A program made the translations under genes and the position numbers. Under the pieces are notes generated by a model. The model made no database searches and was not told the DNA's origin. It was given only the letters and a program-made list of their open reading frames with translations. Positions 1 to 12,510 of a stretch of DNA of 64,000 nucleotides are shown here, in pieces. The stretch's first letter is position 1; every line of letters starts with the position of its first letter. Source of the DNA: Chlorella sorokiniana (Eukaryota; Chlorophyta; Trebouxiophyceae; Chlorellales; Chlorellaceae); contig CP084608.1 in NCBI GenBank assembly GCA_025917655.1, positions 992,001 through 1,056,000 of the forward strand, read 5' to 3'.

Positions 1-1964
1 GCTGGATTAATAAACAAGGCCCAAGTCGAGTGGACAAGTATGCGTGCACCAGACCCTTAAGGCAGGGCAGGGCACTTCCGAGCAGGGGCACTGCTGCAAA
101 GGGGCACTGCGCTATCCTGCTTCAAGGCAGCCGTGCCTGCACTGGGTACCACCACGCCCCGTAGGCCACGCTGTAGGGTGTGCTGAGCCCAGACCCATAC
201 ATGTTGTAGAAGGAACAGGAAGGCGGCAGCTTGGCCGACTTCCAGGACGCGTGCGTGTCCTGGCCCAGCGCCCAGAGCTCCGGGTTGAAGGGGAGCGGCA
301 CGCTGGCGCCGCCCACGCTCACTGCAGCAGCACGGATGGGTGCATCGGTTCCCAGTGGTGGTGCGGCTGCCAAGCGGGGCTGCGATGCATGCTGCCTGCT
401 GCTCGGTGCCCACCTGTGTTGTCCTTCAGCACGCGGGTCAGCAGGCCAGGCAGGGCGTCGAGCTGGAACACGTACTGGTGGGCCTGGTTGCTGCTGCCAG
501 CCGCCTGAACCTCTCCAACGTTTCGCCCAGCGGGCGGCGCGAGGCTGAGGCGGGGAAGCTTGGGCGGCCCAGCATGCTTTGCCTTGGCCCCTGCCGCTCC
601 TCCCGCTGCCTCTGGCGGCGCGGGGTGAAGAAAGAATGCGGTGTGAGAAACACCTCGCCAGCTTCCAATGATGCCAGCTGTCGCTGCCTGCCCAGGGTCG
701 TCCTCAGGGATTGGCGTCTTGAGCCACAGCGTCAGCTGCGGCGGCGGCTGCGCGAACGGAAAGTCCAGGGGCGGCAGCAGCTCATACACGGAGGGGCTCT
801 GGCACGCCGCCTGGCGGAATGTGCTGCGCTGCACGAAGAACATGTCGCCCAGGCTGCCGCCAAACTGGACCCCGGTGCAGAGGCCGTCCACCACCCAGCC
901 GGGGGCGCCTCCAAAGGGGCACCCCACCGCCACCCAGCGGGCCACCTGCGCCCGGGGCACGATGCGATTTCGACGATTCAGCGACCCTGCAATCTAGGCA
1001 GCAGAACCTCGCTGTGCACCTGGACAGCAAGTTTTTGGGCGGTGGACACGAGCTCACCACCCGCGCCTGCCCTCCAGCCCAGGCCGCCACCCCCTCACCA
1101 GCGCCTCGAACTCGGCAGGGTGGTCCGCCAGCAGGGAGCGGACCACAAGCCCCCCAAGGGAGTGCGCCACGACGCCGCACCGCCGCCCGCCGCACCGCCG
1201 CGACACCTCCTGCAGCCGCGCCAGCAGGGCGCGCGCGCTGTCGCGGCACGACTGGCGGAAGTCGTAGCCGGCGCCAAACAGGTCGGTGCCGGGTGTGTAG
1301 CCTTGGCTCTGCGTTTTGCACGCAAGGCAGGGAAGTTGAGCATCACAGCTCTGTGGACTGAACGTCTGGGTGCTGCGCAGCCTGGCTGCGCCTGTGCATG
1401 GGCCCACCTGCAGGAAGGTGACGAGCGGCTGGTAGTACTGCAGCGCCTTGACAGCAAACCCGGCATCAGGGTCCAGCACTGCAGCGGCACGGCAGCGCAA
1501 GGGCCAAAGCAAATGAGATACATCTTGAAATTTGAGCACTAAGCCCAGCCAAGCGGTGTGTATGCAGCAAGCGGCGGGGGATGCAGCTGCTGGCTGCCCT
1601 GCCTGAGATCGCAAACAGCCCGTCGTCGTCGCCGTCGCCCTTGGGGATGCACACCTCCCATCCGCGAGTCAGCAGCTCTACCCGCCCGCTGCTGCTGTCA
1701 AACTTGCCCCAGAGCTGCACGAAAGGAAATCGGACAGCTCAACAATTGCAGTGCGGGCTGATGGCCTTCCACATCATGTACCCCTCCCTGCCGTCATCGC
1801 GGCCGAACCTTCTGGTAGGATGCATCTGCGCCTTTGCGCAGGGTGACCCAGCAGCGCTCTCCATCACCCAGAGTTCCGTCTCGCCGAACAGCAAGCTGGG
1901 TGCCACACACACCAGGCACCAACACCAGTGGGTTAGCTGGCGGCGCCGGCTGCGCCTGCAGCAT
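1..1964 (-). CDS. LCAT-like phospholipase/acyltransferase (LCAT4/PLA1 type), 3' end outside window
   Basis: Lecithin:cholesterol acyltransferase-family alpha/beta hydrolase, expected to cleave or transfer acyl chains of phospholipids. The start ATG at 1962-1964 opens a short leader followed by NPLVLVPGVCGTQL, the family's N-terminal strand. A first intron (1715-1808) joins it to LWGKFDSSSGRVELL. Later exons give LQYYQPLVTFLQ, FGAGYDFRQS, the nucleophile elbow VAHSLGGLVVRS (catalytic Ser), VAVGCPFGGAPGWVVDGL, SVYELLPPLDF and SCSFYNMYGSGLSTPYSV. These occur in the order of plant LCAT-like 4/phospholipase A1 proteins. The last exon or exons, including the catalytic His region, run past the left edge. 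It diverges from the COV gene. The family is secure; substrate and acyltransferase versus lipase activity are not visible here. Confidence 0.85.
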
Positions 1965-2510
1965 TCGGGACGCTGTCGGGTGTGTCGGCTGACGTGTGTG
2001 TGGTTTGGCTTCGCGCTTGCGGCCGCGTTTTGCAGCTGGAGAAGGGGAAGCAGTGTAGGCACCTTCCTAGGTCCGCGGTGAGCGACGAGCTGTGGATCTG
2101 GGTGTGATGGAAACAACCTCAAGGATGCAGTTGAGGAGTTTAATCTAAGGAGGGCGCTGTTTGCGCACGAAACTATGACGAGGCAGCCATGTACATCTGG
2201 CTGTACATCTATAGCAGAAACTTTCGACGTTGTGAAGGTGGGACTAAAAAACAATAAGGCAAACAAGTGAATTGGCATCCATGTGTTAGACTGCGGTCCA
2301 GAAGCAGCCCCGCTCGATTCTACTTCGAAAGGTTTGGCTTGTTTCGGCCAAACACAGTGCTGACTGCCCTGGGTTATATTGGAGCATTTTATCAGTAGGT
2401 TGTCACCCTCCTTGAGGCCGTTCAGCACCACTCGGCCTGCCGGCCCGTCGGAAAGGCTCGCTGTGTACTTTTAAGCCTAGGTATGGTGCTACTATGCGTT
2501 CTGCCTGACG
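1965..2510. other. Bidirectional intergenic region (LCAT-like / COV)
   Basis: About 550 bases between two divergent start codons. It is less GC-rich than the coding DNA and has T- and A-rich patches near 2230-2260. It presumably holds both promoters and 5' leaders. I see no further gene or repeat. Confidence 0.5.
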
Positions 2511-4313
2511 ATGGCGCAATGCCCAAATGCACGCAGCCCCACGACTTGCCCCGCCAAGCCACCGCCTCCTGCTGCCGCCACCCCCTGCAGCCCCTGCAGG
2601 CGGGCTGTTGGCATGGCGGGCAGCAACTCGCCCATCTCGTCGCGTGGTTCTGGCGGCAAGATGAAGGACATAGAGATACAGGAGGAGGACAGCAGCCTGC
2701 TGTCCCCCGATTCAATGGCACAGCTGACGCCGCGCACACGTGCAGCTTACTCAGCGCGGCGAAACAACAGCACAACCGAGGTGCGCGGCTGCCCACCCCA
2801 CGTGCCACCCACACTGCTGAGATGATGCACCTGATGATATGGAGCAACATTTTCTTGCAGGCAGCACAGTCCATCTTCAGCAGCTACATCTCGCGGCGAT
2901 TTATGAGCGGCTGGTGCGTGGGGCTGAGGCCATGCCGGGCAGCCATCTGCGAATGCCTGCCGCTCCGCCCACCCAGCCCCCGTCCATTATCGTGCCCCAC
3001 CGCACCCGCAGTGCCGTGCTGTTGCCTATAGTGCTGACTGTGTACGTGATGTACTGGTTCCTCGAGTTCTTTGACGGCTTCTTCTCCCCGCTCTACGACT
3101 TTCTGTTTGGCTTCCACGTCTTCGGCCTGGGCTTCCTCACAACAATGCTGTTCGTGTTTGGGGTGGGAGGTGAGCCCCACATGCGCACCCCCGCTGCCGT
3201 GCTGGAATAGGCAGGTTTGGGGCGGCGCCGCAGGCGCTCCTCCCACGCAGCGTCAACGCACGACTCGCTGCCTTTCCCTGCCCGCACTCCTCCGCAGTGT
3301 TCACATCCACCTGGCTGGGCAGCATGACGATGGTGGGCAGGGGCTGTGGGGATGCATTGGTGCCTGCTGAACGGCGGTCCTGCGCCTGCATTCGGCTGCA
3401 TGCAGCGGAGTCGCCTGCGCTCACGCAAGCCGCTCCTCGCTGCGCCCCCTGTGCCCAGGGCATGGGCGAGTACATAATCAGGCGGCTGCCCCTGGTGAAG
3501 CACATATATTCTGCAGCCAAGCAGGTGGGAGGCCAGCTGTGGCAGGCATGCTCCGACGGACTGTTGCTGCAGCTGCGGCGTGAGGGCCTCAGCAGTGTGC
3601 CGGCGTGTATCGAAGATGGCCCCACCCAGCCTTGAAGTGCCTGCTGCCCTCCCTCCTCAGGTGTCGGCGGCCGTCTCCCCAGCAACGAGCAGGCCAACAG
3701 CTTCCGGGAGTGCGTCATCATACGGCACCCGCGGCGGGACGGCGAGTTCGCCTTTGCGTTCATCACGGGGCAGACGGTGCTGCAGGTGGGCTCCCCTTGG
3801 GATGCGGGTTGTGCAGTGCAGGGGCTGGACAGGCGAGTCGGGGGCTGGCCACGGAGCCCCTTGCTCGCCGCGTGCCTGTGCTGAAGCGCGGCTAAGCGCC
3901 CGCCCCCACAAGTGCCGCAGACGCTGGACGGTGAGGAGACGCTGTACTGCTGTTACGTGCCCACCAACCATGTCTACGTGGGCGACATATTCCTGCTGCC
4001 AGACAGGGACATCATACGCAACAACCTGTCAGGTGGGTGGAGGGCAGGGGGTGGTGGCAGAGTGGTGGTGAGGGGGCGAGCGCAGCAGTGCCGCGCATGC
4101 AGCCGCACCTGCGGCCCCTGCCTCTTCATACGACATGGGCAGGGCTCCAGCCCATGTCCCAAGGTGCACCATGGGCGTCAGCCGCACGCTCACTGCCTTG
4201 CCTTGCCCCCGCAAGCTGCAGTGCGCGAGGGCCTGGAGATTGTGGTGAGCGTGGGCATGGCGGTGCCAAACAGGATCATTGCGCTGTCGCCCTCGTTGAA
4301 GCGAGGCGGATGA
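2511..4313 (+). CDS. COV/LCV-family integral membrane protein (DUF502)
   Basis: Homologue of plant CONTINUOUS VASCULAR RING (COV1/LCV) proteins, membrane proteins of the endomembrane system whose biochemical role is poorly known. Exon 1 (2511-2780) is a Ser-rich N-terminus. Exon 2 (2861-2913) and exon 3 (3012-3169) give SYISRRFMSGCAVLLPIVL, then a second hydrophobic segment FGLGFLTTMLFVFGVG. Next come VFTSTWLGSM, RRLPLVKHIYSAAKQV, RECVIIRHPR, LYCCYVPTNHVYVGDIFLL and VREGLEIVVSVGMAVP, matching the family order closely. The stop TGA is at 4311-4313. The start could also be the in-frame ATG at 2613. No frame breaks were seen. A TGTAA signal follows at 4360. Confidence 0.9.
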
Positions 4314-4637
4314 GGCCCGATGCGTGGCTCCAGTCCTTTCCACATGCACTGCCGTGCTCTGTAACATGGAGATTGCGTCCGCAGGGGCTCAGCTTGAGTT
4401 GGCTGGGTGAAGCACAGCAAGAATGCGTTACGAATAAGTTGAGAGGGGGAGAGAAGATCAGATGAAGTCGGTAGGGCACACAGGGGAATTATGCACACAG
4501 GGGAAATCAAGTCCCAAAGGGTTTCTTGCAGCATACGTTTGGGCAGGCTCTCAGCAGCAATCCGGCACTGCTCGCTGGCCGACCATGCCATGTTGTGGCT
4601 ACAATCCTTCATTGCCTGCGCTGCATGCGATCCGGCA
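4314..4637. other. Convergent 3' intergenic region (COV / ABC1 kinase)
   Basis: Carries the 3' ends of two convergent genes. The COV polyadenylation signal TGTAA lies at 4360-4364. Nothing else was recognised. Confidence 0.5.
4360..4364 (+). other. TGTAA polyadenylation signal, COV gene
   Basis: TGTAA, the green-algal equivalent of AATAAA, 47 bases past the COV stop codon. Confidence 0.5.
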
Positions 4638-7600
4638 TCAGTTGAGGTCCACATCCAGGTCTGCCTGCCTCAGGTTGATGCGCTGGTCCTCAAACACGCG
4701 CAGCTGCGGGGCCAGGATCCGATTGTACCTGCAGGGACATCAAGCAGCAGAGCACGCCGGCTCAAGGCCCGCTGTGAGGCACCTGCCGGTGGTTGCTGCG
4801 ATGCACAGCAGCGGCGGCAATCAGCAAGCAAAGCGGGCACGGGCGTGGCTGCCGCCAGGAGGTCCCTGGCGGCGGCTGCAAGCGCTCACTGCTGGTAGTA
4901 GAGCAGCTGCTTGACCAGCAGGCCAAACTCGCGGGGAAGCGGATGCCGTTGTTCTCGCCCACCCTGCGCAAGCCAAGGTCGCTGCGAGCTGAGCTGTGCA
5001 AGCGAGGCCAGACTCGGGCGTGGCAGTTGGGCCGTGCAGGCAGCGAGCATCAGCGATTGAGCAAATGCGCGTCGCAGAGGGAAGGCAAGCAGGGGAGTCG
5101 AGCCCGACAGGGGAGGCGCAGGCAGGCAGGGCAGCGGGCCGGCACCTGACGAGGTCCAGCAGGAAGCGGTTGATGGCGGCATCGTCGGCGGCCACAGAGG
5201 CAGACACGCCGCCGGTACCTGCCGCCACAATCAGCTCGGTGTCAATCTCCTGCAGGCTGGCAAACAGCTTTTCCAGGTCGGCGGCAAAGGCCTGCAGGTC
5301 GATGGAGCAGTGGGAAGGCGGGGGCAAAAGTCTGGAACAACACGGTTGGCTCGTGCTGGCTGGCAGAGGCAGCCTCAGCGCGACCTGTTTGCCGTCAATG
5401 CGCCTGTGGTCCACTCGTGCCAATCTCCAGCGGATACAGAGAGCATGCCAACTGAGGGCCGCCCCAGCCACCTACTCATGGCCAACCCTCCACGCCCAGC
5501 AGCCCACCTTGATGTCCACCTCCTCTGATGTCGCGCCGATGGTGACCAGCGCCCGCGCCATTGTGTCGTAGTCGCCGCTGCCCGTGGCCACCAGCAGAGC
5601 CTCGATGGCGCGCCACGTCACAGGGCTGACGGGGGGGGGGGGCAGGGGGTGGGGGCTGGCGGGCATGAGCGCTCAGCCGGGGGAAGGCGGGGGCGGCGCG
5701 GCGGGTGGGGCAAGGGGTGTGCCACCACGGACAGGCCTTGTGCACCAGAGCGGCGCCGGATGCTGGCAAGCCACGGCTTCCCCCACCTGATCCTGCCCAC
5801 GATGCCAAAGTCGATCCCCCACCTGATCCTGCCCACGATGCCAAAGTCGATGAAGGCAACCCGCCCGTCGGGCAGCACCAGCAGGTTGCCGGCGTGCACG
5901 TCGGCGTGGAACGACTCGCAGCCCACCACGGAGCCGAACCAGGTGTTGAGCGCGTTGATCAGCACCAGCTCAGGCTCCACTGGGGCCGCAGGGTGGGGGG
6001 GAGGTGCCAGTGCAGGACGGGGTCAGCAGCAGCCAGGCAGGGGCCAGGGGCAGACGGCCGGATGAAGGCAGGGCAGCGCTAGGCGGCCCGCCCTGCCGCC
6101 ACGTCCCACCTGCAGTGATGCTGCGCACGGCGTCCAGGTCTGTGAGGGGCACGCCGCGCAGCCGGTCCATGACCATCACCCTGGAGGGATGGGGCGGAGG
6201 GCGGAGGGGGAGGCGACAGGCCTGCTGAGGCTGGATGTTGACGCCTGGCCCCGCCCCTTGCCCAACCCCCCACCCGGAGCCGGCACAGAGGTGGCTGCAT
6301 CCAGGGGCCGGCCAAAGCCTCGGCCCCTGCTCCCCTCGCCGCTCAGCCCCGCAGCTCACCGCTGCGTGGAGAACTGGCGGTAGAGGGCGGGGCAGGTGGC
6401 CACCCCCGCAGCCCGGCGCGGTCCAGGTACGCGTCAAACTGGGCCAGGTGGGCCGCCTCCTTGCGGAAGTCCACCTCATCCAGCATGGAGGAGCGCACGT
6501 CGCCCACAATGGCTGGGGGCAGGGGCAGAAGAGGCGGGAGGGCTTGAGTGGGTGGGTGGTGGTGTTATTTTTTGTGTTTTTTGGGGGAAACATGGAAGCA
6601 AGTGAGGGAGGGTGGGGTTGAGGCTGGGGACTGAGAGCAGACCAGGGCTTCACCGATACAAGTCTGCAGTGCTGGCACCACACTCTGCGCAGGCTGCAAC
6701 CGCGGCAGCGGCCCTGGTGCTGGGCGGGGGCGGCTCACCGCTCAGCGAGGTGCGCGAGAGGTCGGGTGAGATGAATTCCAGGAACTTGGAGGAGAGGTAG
6801 AGGAAGTTGAGGTCTGCAGGGGGGCTTGCAAGGGTGAGCAGGTGCTGTTGGGCCCAAGCAAGGCACAGCTGGAAGCAGCCTCAGCCACAGCATGCCGCCC
6901 ACACCAGGCAGCGCACCAACCATAGCTCGCCCTGCCACCCCCACCCCCACAGCACCCACCCGTGGTCAGCACATCCTCCACCCCCGGCTTCAGCACCTTT
7001 ATCACCACCTCCTTGCCGCTGCCGCGCAGCACCGCAGCGTGCACCTGTGCCGAGGGAAGGGTGCAGCGCAGAACCAGAGCACTTCAGGGGCCGGGCTGAA
7101 GCAGTGCAAGCTAGCTGATGTGCAGCGCAAGCGGCGCATCCAGCCATGTGGCTGCCGTGGGCGCCTGCCTGCGCGATGGAGGCTGTGGCCAGGGGCTGCG
7201 CGTCAACCGACTCAAACACGTCCTCCAGGCTCATGCGCAGCTCAGACTCAATCGTGCGCCTGCAAGTGAGGGCAAGGGGCGCCACAGAGGCATGTCAGTG
7301 GCATGCAAGGCGGCGGCCTGTTCAGGCATGAGAGCATCCTAGCGAATCGCAGCAGTCAGGAGGGCGCCTCCCGCTGTGGCCAGGCCAGCTGCCCTGCCCC
7401 AGCCTCTGCGCTTCACCGAATGATTTCAAAGGGGACGGGCTCGGCGCTGTCCAAGCACTTCTGGAACTCCAGCACGTACTCTTCGGGGAACAGGGTGGGG
7501 CTGCACCACAACGGCGGCGACAGGGACAGCTTTAGTCAGCGAGGGAGCAAGGTGTGCCTGTCGGGCGGGGGCCGGGAAGGCCGGGAGTACGGATAGCTGC

Positions 7601-8311
7601 AGGACCGCGTGCGCTGCTGCTCATGCAGGAGGGGGTGCGGCTGTGACAGATGGCAGCCATTTAACCGAGAATTGGCGAGAGACCTTGGTAGGGAGAGATC
7701 CCACAGCGCCGGGCAAGGTGCAGGGCGCCCACCTGCTGGCGATGAACTGGCCGAGCTTGATGTACGTCGCACCCAACCGCTCAAACAGCTGCAGGATACG
7801 CCAGCAGCGGTCTGGTGTTCAAAACCGCCTTGATGGTTTAACAATATGCCAACGAACCATACAGTTGATAAGTGTGCGGCAGGGCTGTGTGCACCTTGCG
7901 CAGCACGATGGCGGGGCTCTCCAGCGTCTGCCCAGCTTGCAACCGCAGCGCCTGCTCGCGCGCCACCGACAGCAGCGCGGTGGCTGCCTGCACGCCGCGG
8001 GCCAGGCCGCGCGGCCCCGTGGCCAGGGCTATCTGTGCAGCCTCACGCAACAGCTCCTGCAGCTCCGCCAGCCGCTTGCTCAGCGCGGCGGCATCCACCT
8101 GCGGCGCCGCCGAGGCGGCGCCAAACCCGCCGCGAGCGCTGTTGCTGCCCGCACCGTTGCTGCCGCTGTCTGGGAACGGAGGTGCGGATCCCGTTGCTCG
8201 GCATGTGACCCTAAGCGTCTGGGGACGGCTGCTGAAAGCCCGTGCCGGGGAGGTCGCTGGGCGTAGCAGCCTGCCAGCCACAGGACGGCCGGCTGCTTGG
8301 GCAGTCGCCAT
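4638..8311 (-). CDS. Chloroplast ABC1/UbiB-type atypical kinase (ABC1K)
   Basis: ABC1/ADCK/UbiB atypical kinase. Plastid members regulate prenyl-lipid metabolism and stress responses. ATG at 8309-8311 starts an Ala/Arg/Ser-rich, acid-poor leader typical of a transit peptide. Spliced exons then give GATYIKLGQFIAS (the KxGQ motif of the family), FPEEYVLEFQKCLD, PLATASIAQVHAAVLRG, VVIKVLKPGVEDVL (ATP-site Lys), RVMVMDRLRGVPLTDLD, CESFHADVHAGNLLVLPDGR, AFIDFGIVGRISPVTW (DFG), and REFGLLVKQLLYYQQYNRIL, ending DLDVDLN-stop at 4638-4640. It most resembles the plant group containing ABC1K6, from memory. No frame break was seen, but a 36-bp tandem duplication at 5781-5851 copies the DFG exon end and its splice donor. 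Confidence 0.9.
5781..5851 (-). repeat. 36-bp tandem duplication spanning an exon end and 5' splice donor in ABC1K
   Basis: Two copies, starting at 5781 and 5817, of a segment that in the gene's sense reads IDFGIVGRI plus the donor AG|GTGGGG. Reading through both gives a 12-residue in-frame repeat containing two DFG motifs. Using the first donor removes the second copy and restores the family sequence GIVGRISPVTW. Confidence 0.9.
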
Positions 8312-8596
8312 TGATGTGGCGTAACCGGTCAAAGCTGGACGGCAATGCCCTCAGGCGGTCCAGGCGTATAAAGCAAGTGCCTCCGGCGGAATTCACCACT
8401 TCTCCTGGGATTGGATGGGCCTGATCGATGCAACCGTAGCGCAAGAGCAGCAGAGCAATGCAATGAGGCCGTCTTGGCTGGCCCGCTTTGCGCCGCCAGG
8501 TCACCGGCGCTCTGAGTGCTAAGCCCTTCTCTGGTGACAAGTCGGGCCTTGGACATCCTGGTCTGAATAGCCTGGTCTGTTTTGCTGCTGAGCGCA

Positions 8597-10423
8597 ATGG
8601 AATCGAATGACAAAAGCTTGAGCAGCAGCGACGCAGGGCATGCAACCTCTGCTACCTCGGGCGCAGCAGAGGTGTTTGAGACGGACGAGGAGCTGCAGCA
8701 GCATGTGGCCCACTACGACGCCCTGCACCACACGGAGGAGCTGTCCGGATCCTTTGCATCCAAGGCCGCACTGGGAGGGAGACAAGGCGCTGGCAGGGGC
8801 CCATCTGCCGGGCGCGAGCAAAGGGGCCCCCTGGAGGGCGAGGGCGGTGGTGCGGCAGCTACGCCGGAGCGCACCAGTCCCCTCGACCCAGGGGTTGGCG
8901 AGGTATGCGTGTTGGTGGGATGCTGACTGTGCCAGCGCCCTGCACCGCCTTGTCAGACGCCCCAACTTCTTGTTGTACAGGAAGCTCGGGCCTCGGAGAC
9001 CAAGTCCCAGGTGCCTGGAGAGCCAGTGGGCATGGGGTTGAAGGTGCGGCTGACGAATGCCGGGGGAGGGCAGCCAGGGTGGCTTGCTGTGCAGAGTTAA
9101 AGGCAGGGGCCTCAAGCACTGCTCAGCCCCCTTGATTTCCGTCGCAGGCGCTGGATGTTGGGCGCGATCTGCTCCAGTCGTTTGCGCCGCTCAGCGCGGT
9201 GCACGAGCACGTGTGCGCCTGGCACTTTACGCGCACGACATGTCCCGCCAGGTGGAAGCGCACCACTACTGCAGCCACCCCAGCGGCGAGGTCCGCCAGT
9301 GCTGCCTCTTTGACTCCGACCAGAAGGGTGCGGCGCCGCGCCCCGCATGCACCTGCGCTGCGCCTGCTGCCCAGCACTGTGCCAGGCCTGCGGCGGGCGC
9401 TGCCGCTCCCGGAGAGCGGGTGGGCGCCTGATGCCCCAGTCACATGGTGCAGGCGCGCGCCTCATTGGGGTTGAGTACATCATCAGCGAACGACTGTTCA
9501 GGGAGCTGCCAGAGGAAGAGCGGAAATACTGGCACAGTCACAGGTTGGCCGGGGGCCTCCCCCAGGACACCCTCGGCGCCGGCAGCGGCAGCAGGGAGGC
9601 CCAGGGTGGCTGGAGCCGAGCATGCTGGCATGCAACGTGTGCATGTCCCAGCTTTTCCCACTCGCCTCCACCCTGCCCGGCTCGCTGGCTCGGTTCCCGC
9701 TGCAGGTACGAGGTGGGCAGCGGCCTGCTGGTGGCGCCTCGGGTGCCAGACATTGCGGAGCGGCAGGACATGCAGAAGCTGATTAGCACCTACGGCAAGA
9801 CGTGGCACATGTGGCAGGTGGACCGCGGGGACCCCCTGCCCTACGGTGCGACGCAGCACAGGCCAACCAATCCTTGCACCTTGCGACGCTTGGGGGAAAT
9901 TTAGCACAACCTCAATTTTCAGCTTGGAAACCACCTCCCTCCAGCCTGCACATTTGCACGAGCCCATTTCACCGTATGACGCTGTACTGCCAAACCCGCA
10001 TGGTCCAGGCCCGCCCCAGCTGATGATGGCCTTCACCGGGGATGGGCAGGTGCAATGTGAGCTGGTGGAGGAGCGGGACAGGCGGTACGGAGTCAGCACC
10101 GCAGGTGGGCAGAGGCCGTTGAGCTGCATTGTGTGCCGAATGAACTGTGACAGTGTTGCCTGCAGCACATGATCCATGCTGCGCATGGGTCATGTGCATG
10201 CCTGCACATCCAGCCAGCTTGAAATGCCCCTGCGCGTGCAGACAAGGGCCAGCAGCGGCGAGAGCTGCTGGACTGGCCAGAGGCTGTGCTGCCTGGCGCT
10301 GACCATTGGCAGAGCGGCAGCGCCTGGCAGGTGACCATGCGGGAGGTGCAGTTCAAGCGGGGTAACCTCGGCAGCAGCAGTGCTGTCCAAGCTGAGGCTC
10401 GGACAAGGACCTCTTCGTCATGA
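8597..10423 (+). CDS. Oil-body-associated protein-like (OBAP, DUF1264)
   Basis: OBAP/DUF1264 family; plant members associate with lipid droplets in seeds. ATG at 8597-8599 starts an acidic Ser-rich N-terminus, MESNDKSLSSSDAG. Exons then give LDVGRDLLQSFAPLSAVHEH, YAHDMSRQVEAHHYCSHPS, RLIGVEYIISERLF, LPEEERKYWHSHRYEVGSGL, YGKTWHMWQVDRGDPLPYG and VEERDRRYGVSTA. These match the OBAP core including the HDMSRQ-HHY and WHSH segments. The last exon (about 10237-10423) is a basic, less conserved tail ending TRTSSS-stop. It sits between the divergent ABC1K and the convergent eIF4E. The family call is secure; the droplet role is inferred from plants. Confidence 0.88.
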
Positions 10424-10602
10424 CGACGCAAAGAGAAACACCATCAGAGTGTCCTGTAGATATTCCTGTGATTGCCGCGGCCGCCAAGGCTGTCAGGCCC
10501 AGCGCCCACTGCCCCGCTGTCAGCAGGCCAGCAGCTTGTGCAACTGATGTCCTGATGCTGGAAGTGACTGCCGCCCCCATGAAGTGCTTATATGAGCGCA
10601 CA

Positions 10603-10611
10603 GGCGTTACA
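10603..10611 (-). other. Polyadenylation signal TGTAA of eIF4E
   Basis: On the minus strand TGTAA reads from 10611 to 10607, about 45 bases downstream of the eIF4E stop codon. Confidence 0.45.
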
Positions 10612-10654
10612 CGACAGAGGGCAAGACATGCTCGGCTCTGCAGACGCAGCGGCG

Positions 10655-11823
10655 TCACACAGTGTACCGCTCCTTGGCACGCCGGTCGTCCCGCTTGGCA
10701 TCGCTATGCGCCATGAAGCCAATCTTGCTCTGCTCCGGGATCTGCAGCATCTCCTTGAGCTGCCGCCCCACATTTGTCTGCACACGGGTGCGCACGCAGC
10801 GGCGCAGGAGGTCTCAGAACACCGCCAGCAACGAACGGCACCAAGTTCCCGAGGCACGTCCGACAGGAAAAGCGCCAGGCGCTGACCGTCGGCACCAAGC
10901 TCCCTGCACCACCCTTGCTTCCCACCCTCCTGCTGCTTGCATCCGCTGCATCCGTTGTCGCCAGGCCCGCAGCAACGGCCCGACCACCACAGCAGATCTG
11001 TGATCAAGCCTAAGAATCTTTCCCGAGGCGCGTGGCCGCCCACCTGCAGCGCCTCATTAGCCGCGGTCTTGGTCCAGACTGAGATGCGGTCCTGCTTGGG
11101 CCGCACATTGACCACAATGCCGCAGATCTCCTCGCCATCGTCAAACTGCTCGCCGATGCAGCCCAGCACGCCATGCAGCCACATGGTGTCCAGCAGCTGC
11201 TTGTTGCCCTTGGGCACCATCGCCGTCCACTTGCCGCCGTGCTCGCAGCGAGGGTCCTCCCACTTCGGCTCAACGCCCTCGCGGAAGAGGTGCAGGTCGG
11301 AGCCGGGGGACAGGCGGCTTGGGGGATGATGTTGTTGTACAGGCTGCATGCGTGCAGGGAAGGCAGGATGAAGGAAAGGTAAGGAAAGGTAAGAGCGCGG
11401 CAGCGGCGGCAGCCGCCGCCACGGATAGTGGTATGCAGCAGCCACGCAGACAACAGAACCGCTGCCTCCCCCATCCCACGCACCACCAGAAGTCCTCTAC
11501 TGTGTCAAAGGTATACACTGCTCGCAATGTCTGGCCCCAGGTTGCCTGCTTCTGCTTGCCGTTCGGGTTGTCAAACCACAGCGTCCACTTGGTCTCCAGC
11601 GGGTGCTTCTTGCTGAAGTCGGGCTCCCCTGCATGGACATGAAGCGTGTCCGCTGTGAGGCAACGGGCTCTTCGCCTCTTGCTGGGTGCCCTTAAAGCCC
11701 AGCGGCACGCTGATCGACAAGGTGATGGCAATGGCTCCAAACCAAGCAGCTCGAGCACCAAACCAGGAGCGACTATGACTCACCATCATGCTGCGTTTGT
11801 GTGGATGTGGGCTCCTCGGCCAT
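10655..11823 (-). CDS. Translation initiation factor eIF4E (mRNA cap-binding protein)
   Basis: Binds the 5' m7G cap of mRNA and recruits eIF4G. The ATG at 11821-11823 starts [20 protein letters not shown] with one intron inside. Later exons give [82 protein letters not shown] and [12 protein letters not shown]. They end with ERYTV-stop at 10655-10657. The Trp of KWTLWF and of PKWED are the cap-stacking positions, and the following Glu is the guanine-contacting residue in characterised eIF4Es. The length (about 230 residues) and a short disordered N-terminus are normal. Whether it is eIF4E or eIF(iso)4E is not settled. Confidence 0.92.
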
Positions 11824-12510
11824 GGCTGTGAGATGCGGCTGGCAGCAAACAAGTGGACAGGTGAGTGGCAAAGCGGGTGCACACCGGGTTCAGGAAGCGT
11901 TGGCTAGCAATGGACAGCACAAATTGTTCCCTCCGGGGCCCAATCGCCAGTGCCGCTCGCGCCCTCGCCGACTTGGCTGCCAGGGTCTTGATGGTGGCAG
12001 CTCCGCAGGGCGCTCCAGGCCTCCTCCTCACGCTAAATGCTGACACGATGCCTGTCCTCACAAGAGGTCATGAGAAAGGCGACGAGAAGACAGGCAGCAG
12101 CGCCGGCAGTAGACAGGTGCTGCCTGTCTGCAGCACAGGCATGTGGAGGCCGAGGGCGCGAGGTGGCAGGCACATGAATATGAAATTCAGGGAGTCTCAA
12201 AGAAAATGGAGAAGCAGTGTTGTGGGAAGAAAGGTTTGCTTGATGGGGTGGGGTCAATGCTGGATGTCCACCGTGCGTGGCTGTCCCACTGGTGCTTGGT
12301 GCCCCGAGGCGGCACATGCCACGTGGAACCTCATTGCCACGCGGAACTTTGAGCACGAGCCCAGCGGTGGCTAAAACACACGCACCATACAGTGTATGCT
12401 CCTCCGTTTCAGTTGCCGCACGCTGTCTGGGGCTGCTACAGAGGACGCCATGCCGCCGCAAGCGGCGCCCTGCCCTGCGAACAGTACGCACTGGGAGGGT
12501 GCTGGCCGCC
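11824..12510. other. Intergenic region between ERG28 and eIF4E
   Basis: About 690 bases between the ERG28 stop and the eIF4E start, both on the minus strand. It should hold the ERG28 3' UTR and the eIF4E promoter. No convincing gene was found; open frames here lack family resemblance or splice context. Confidence 0.45.
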
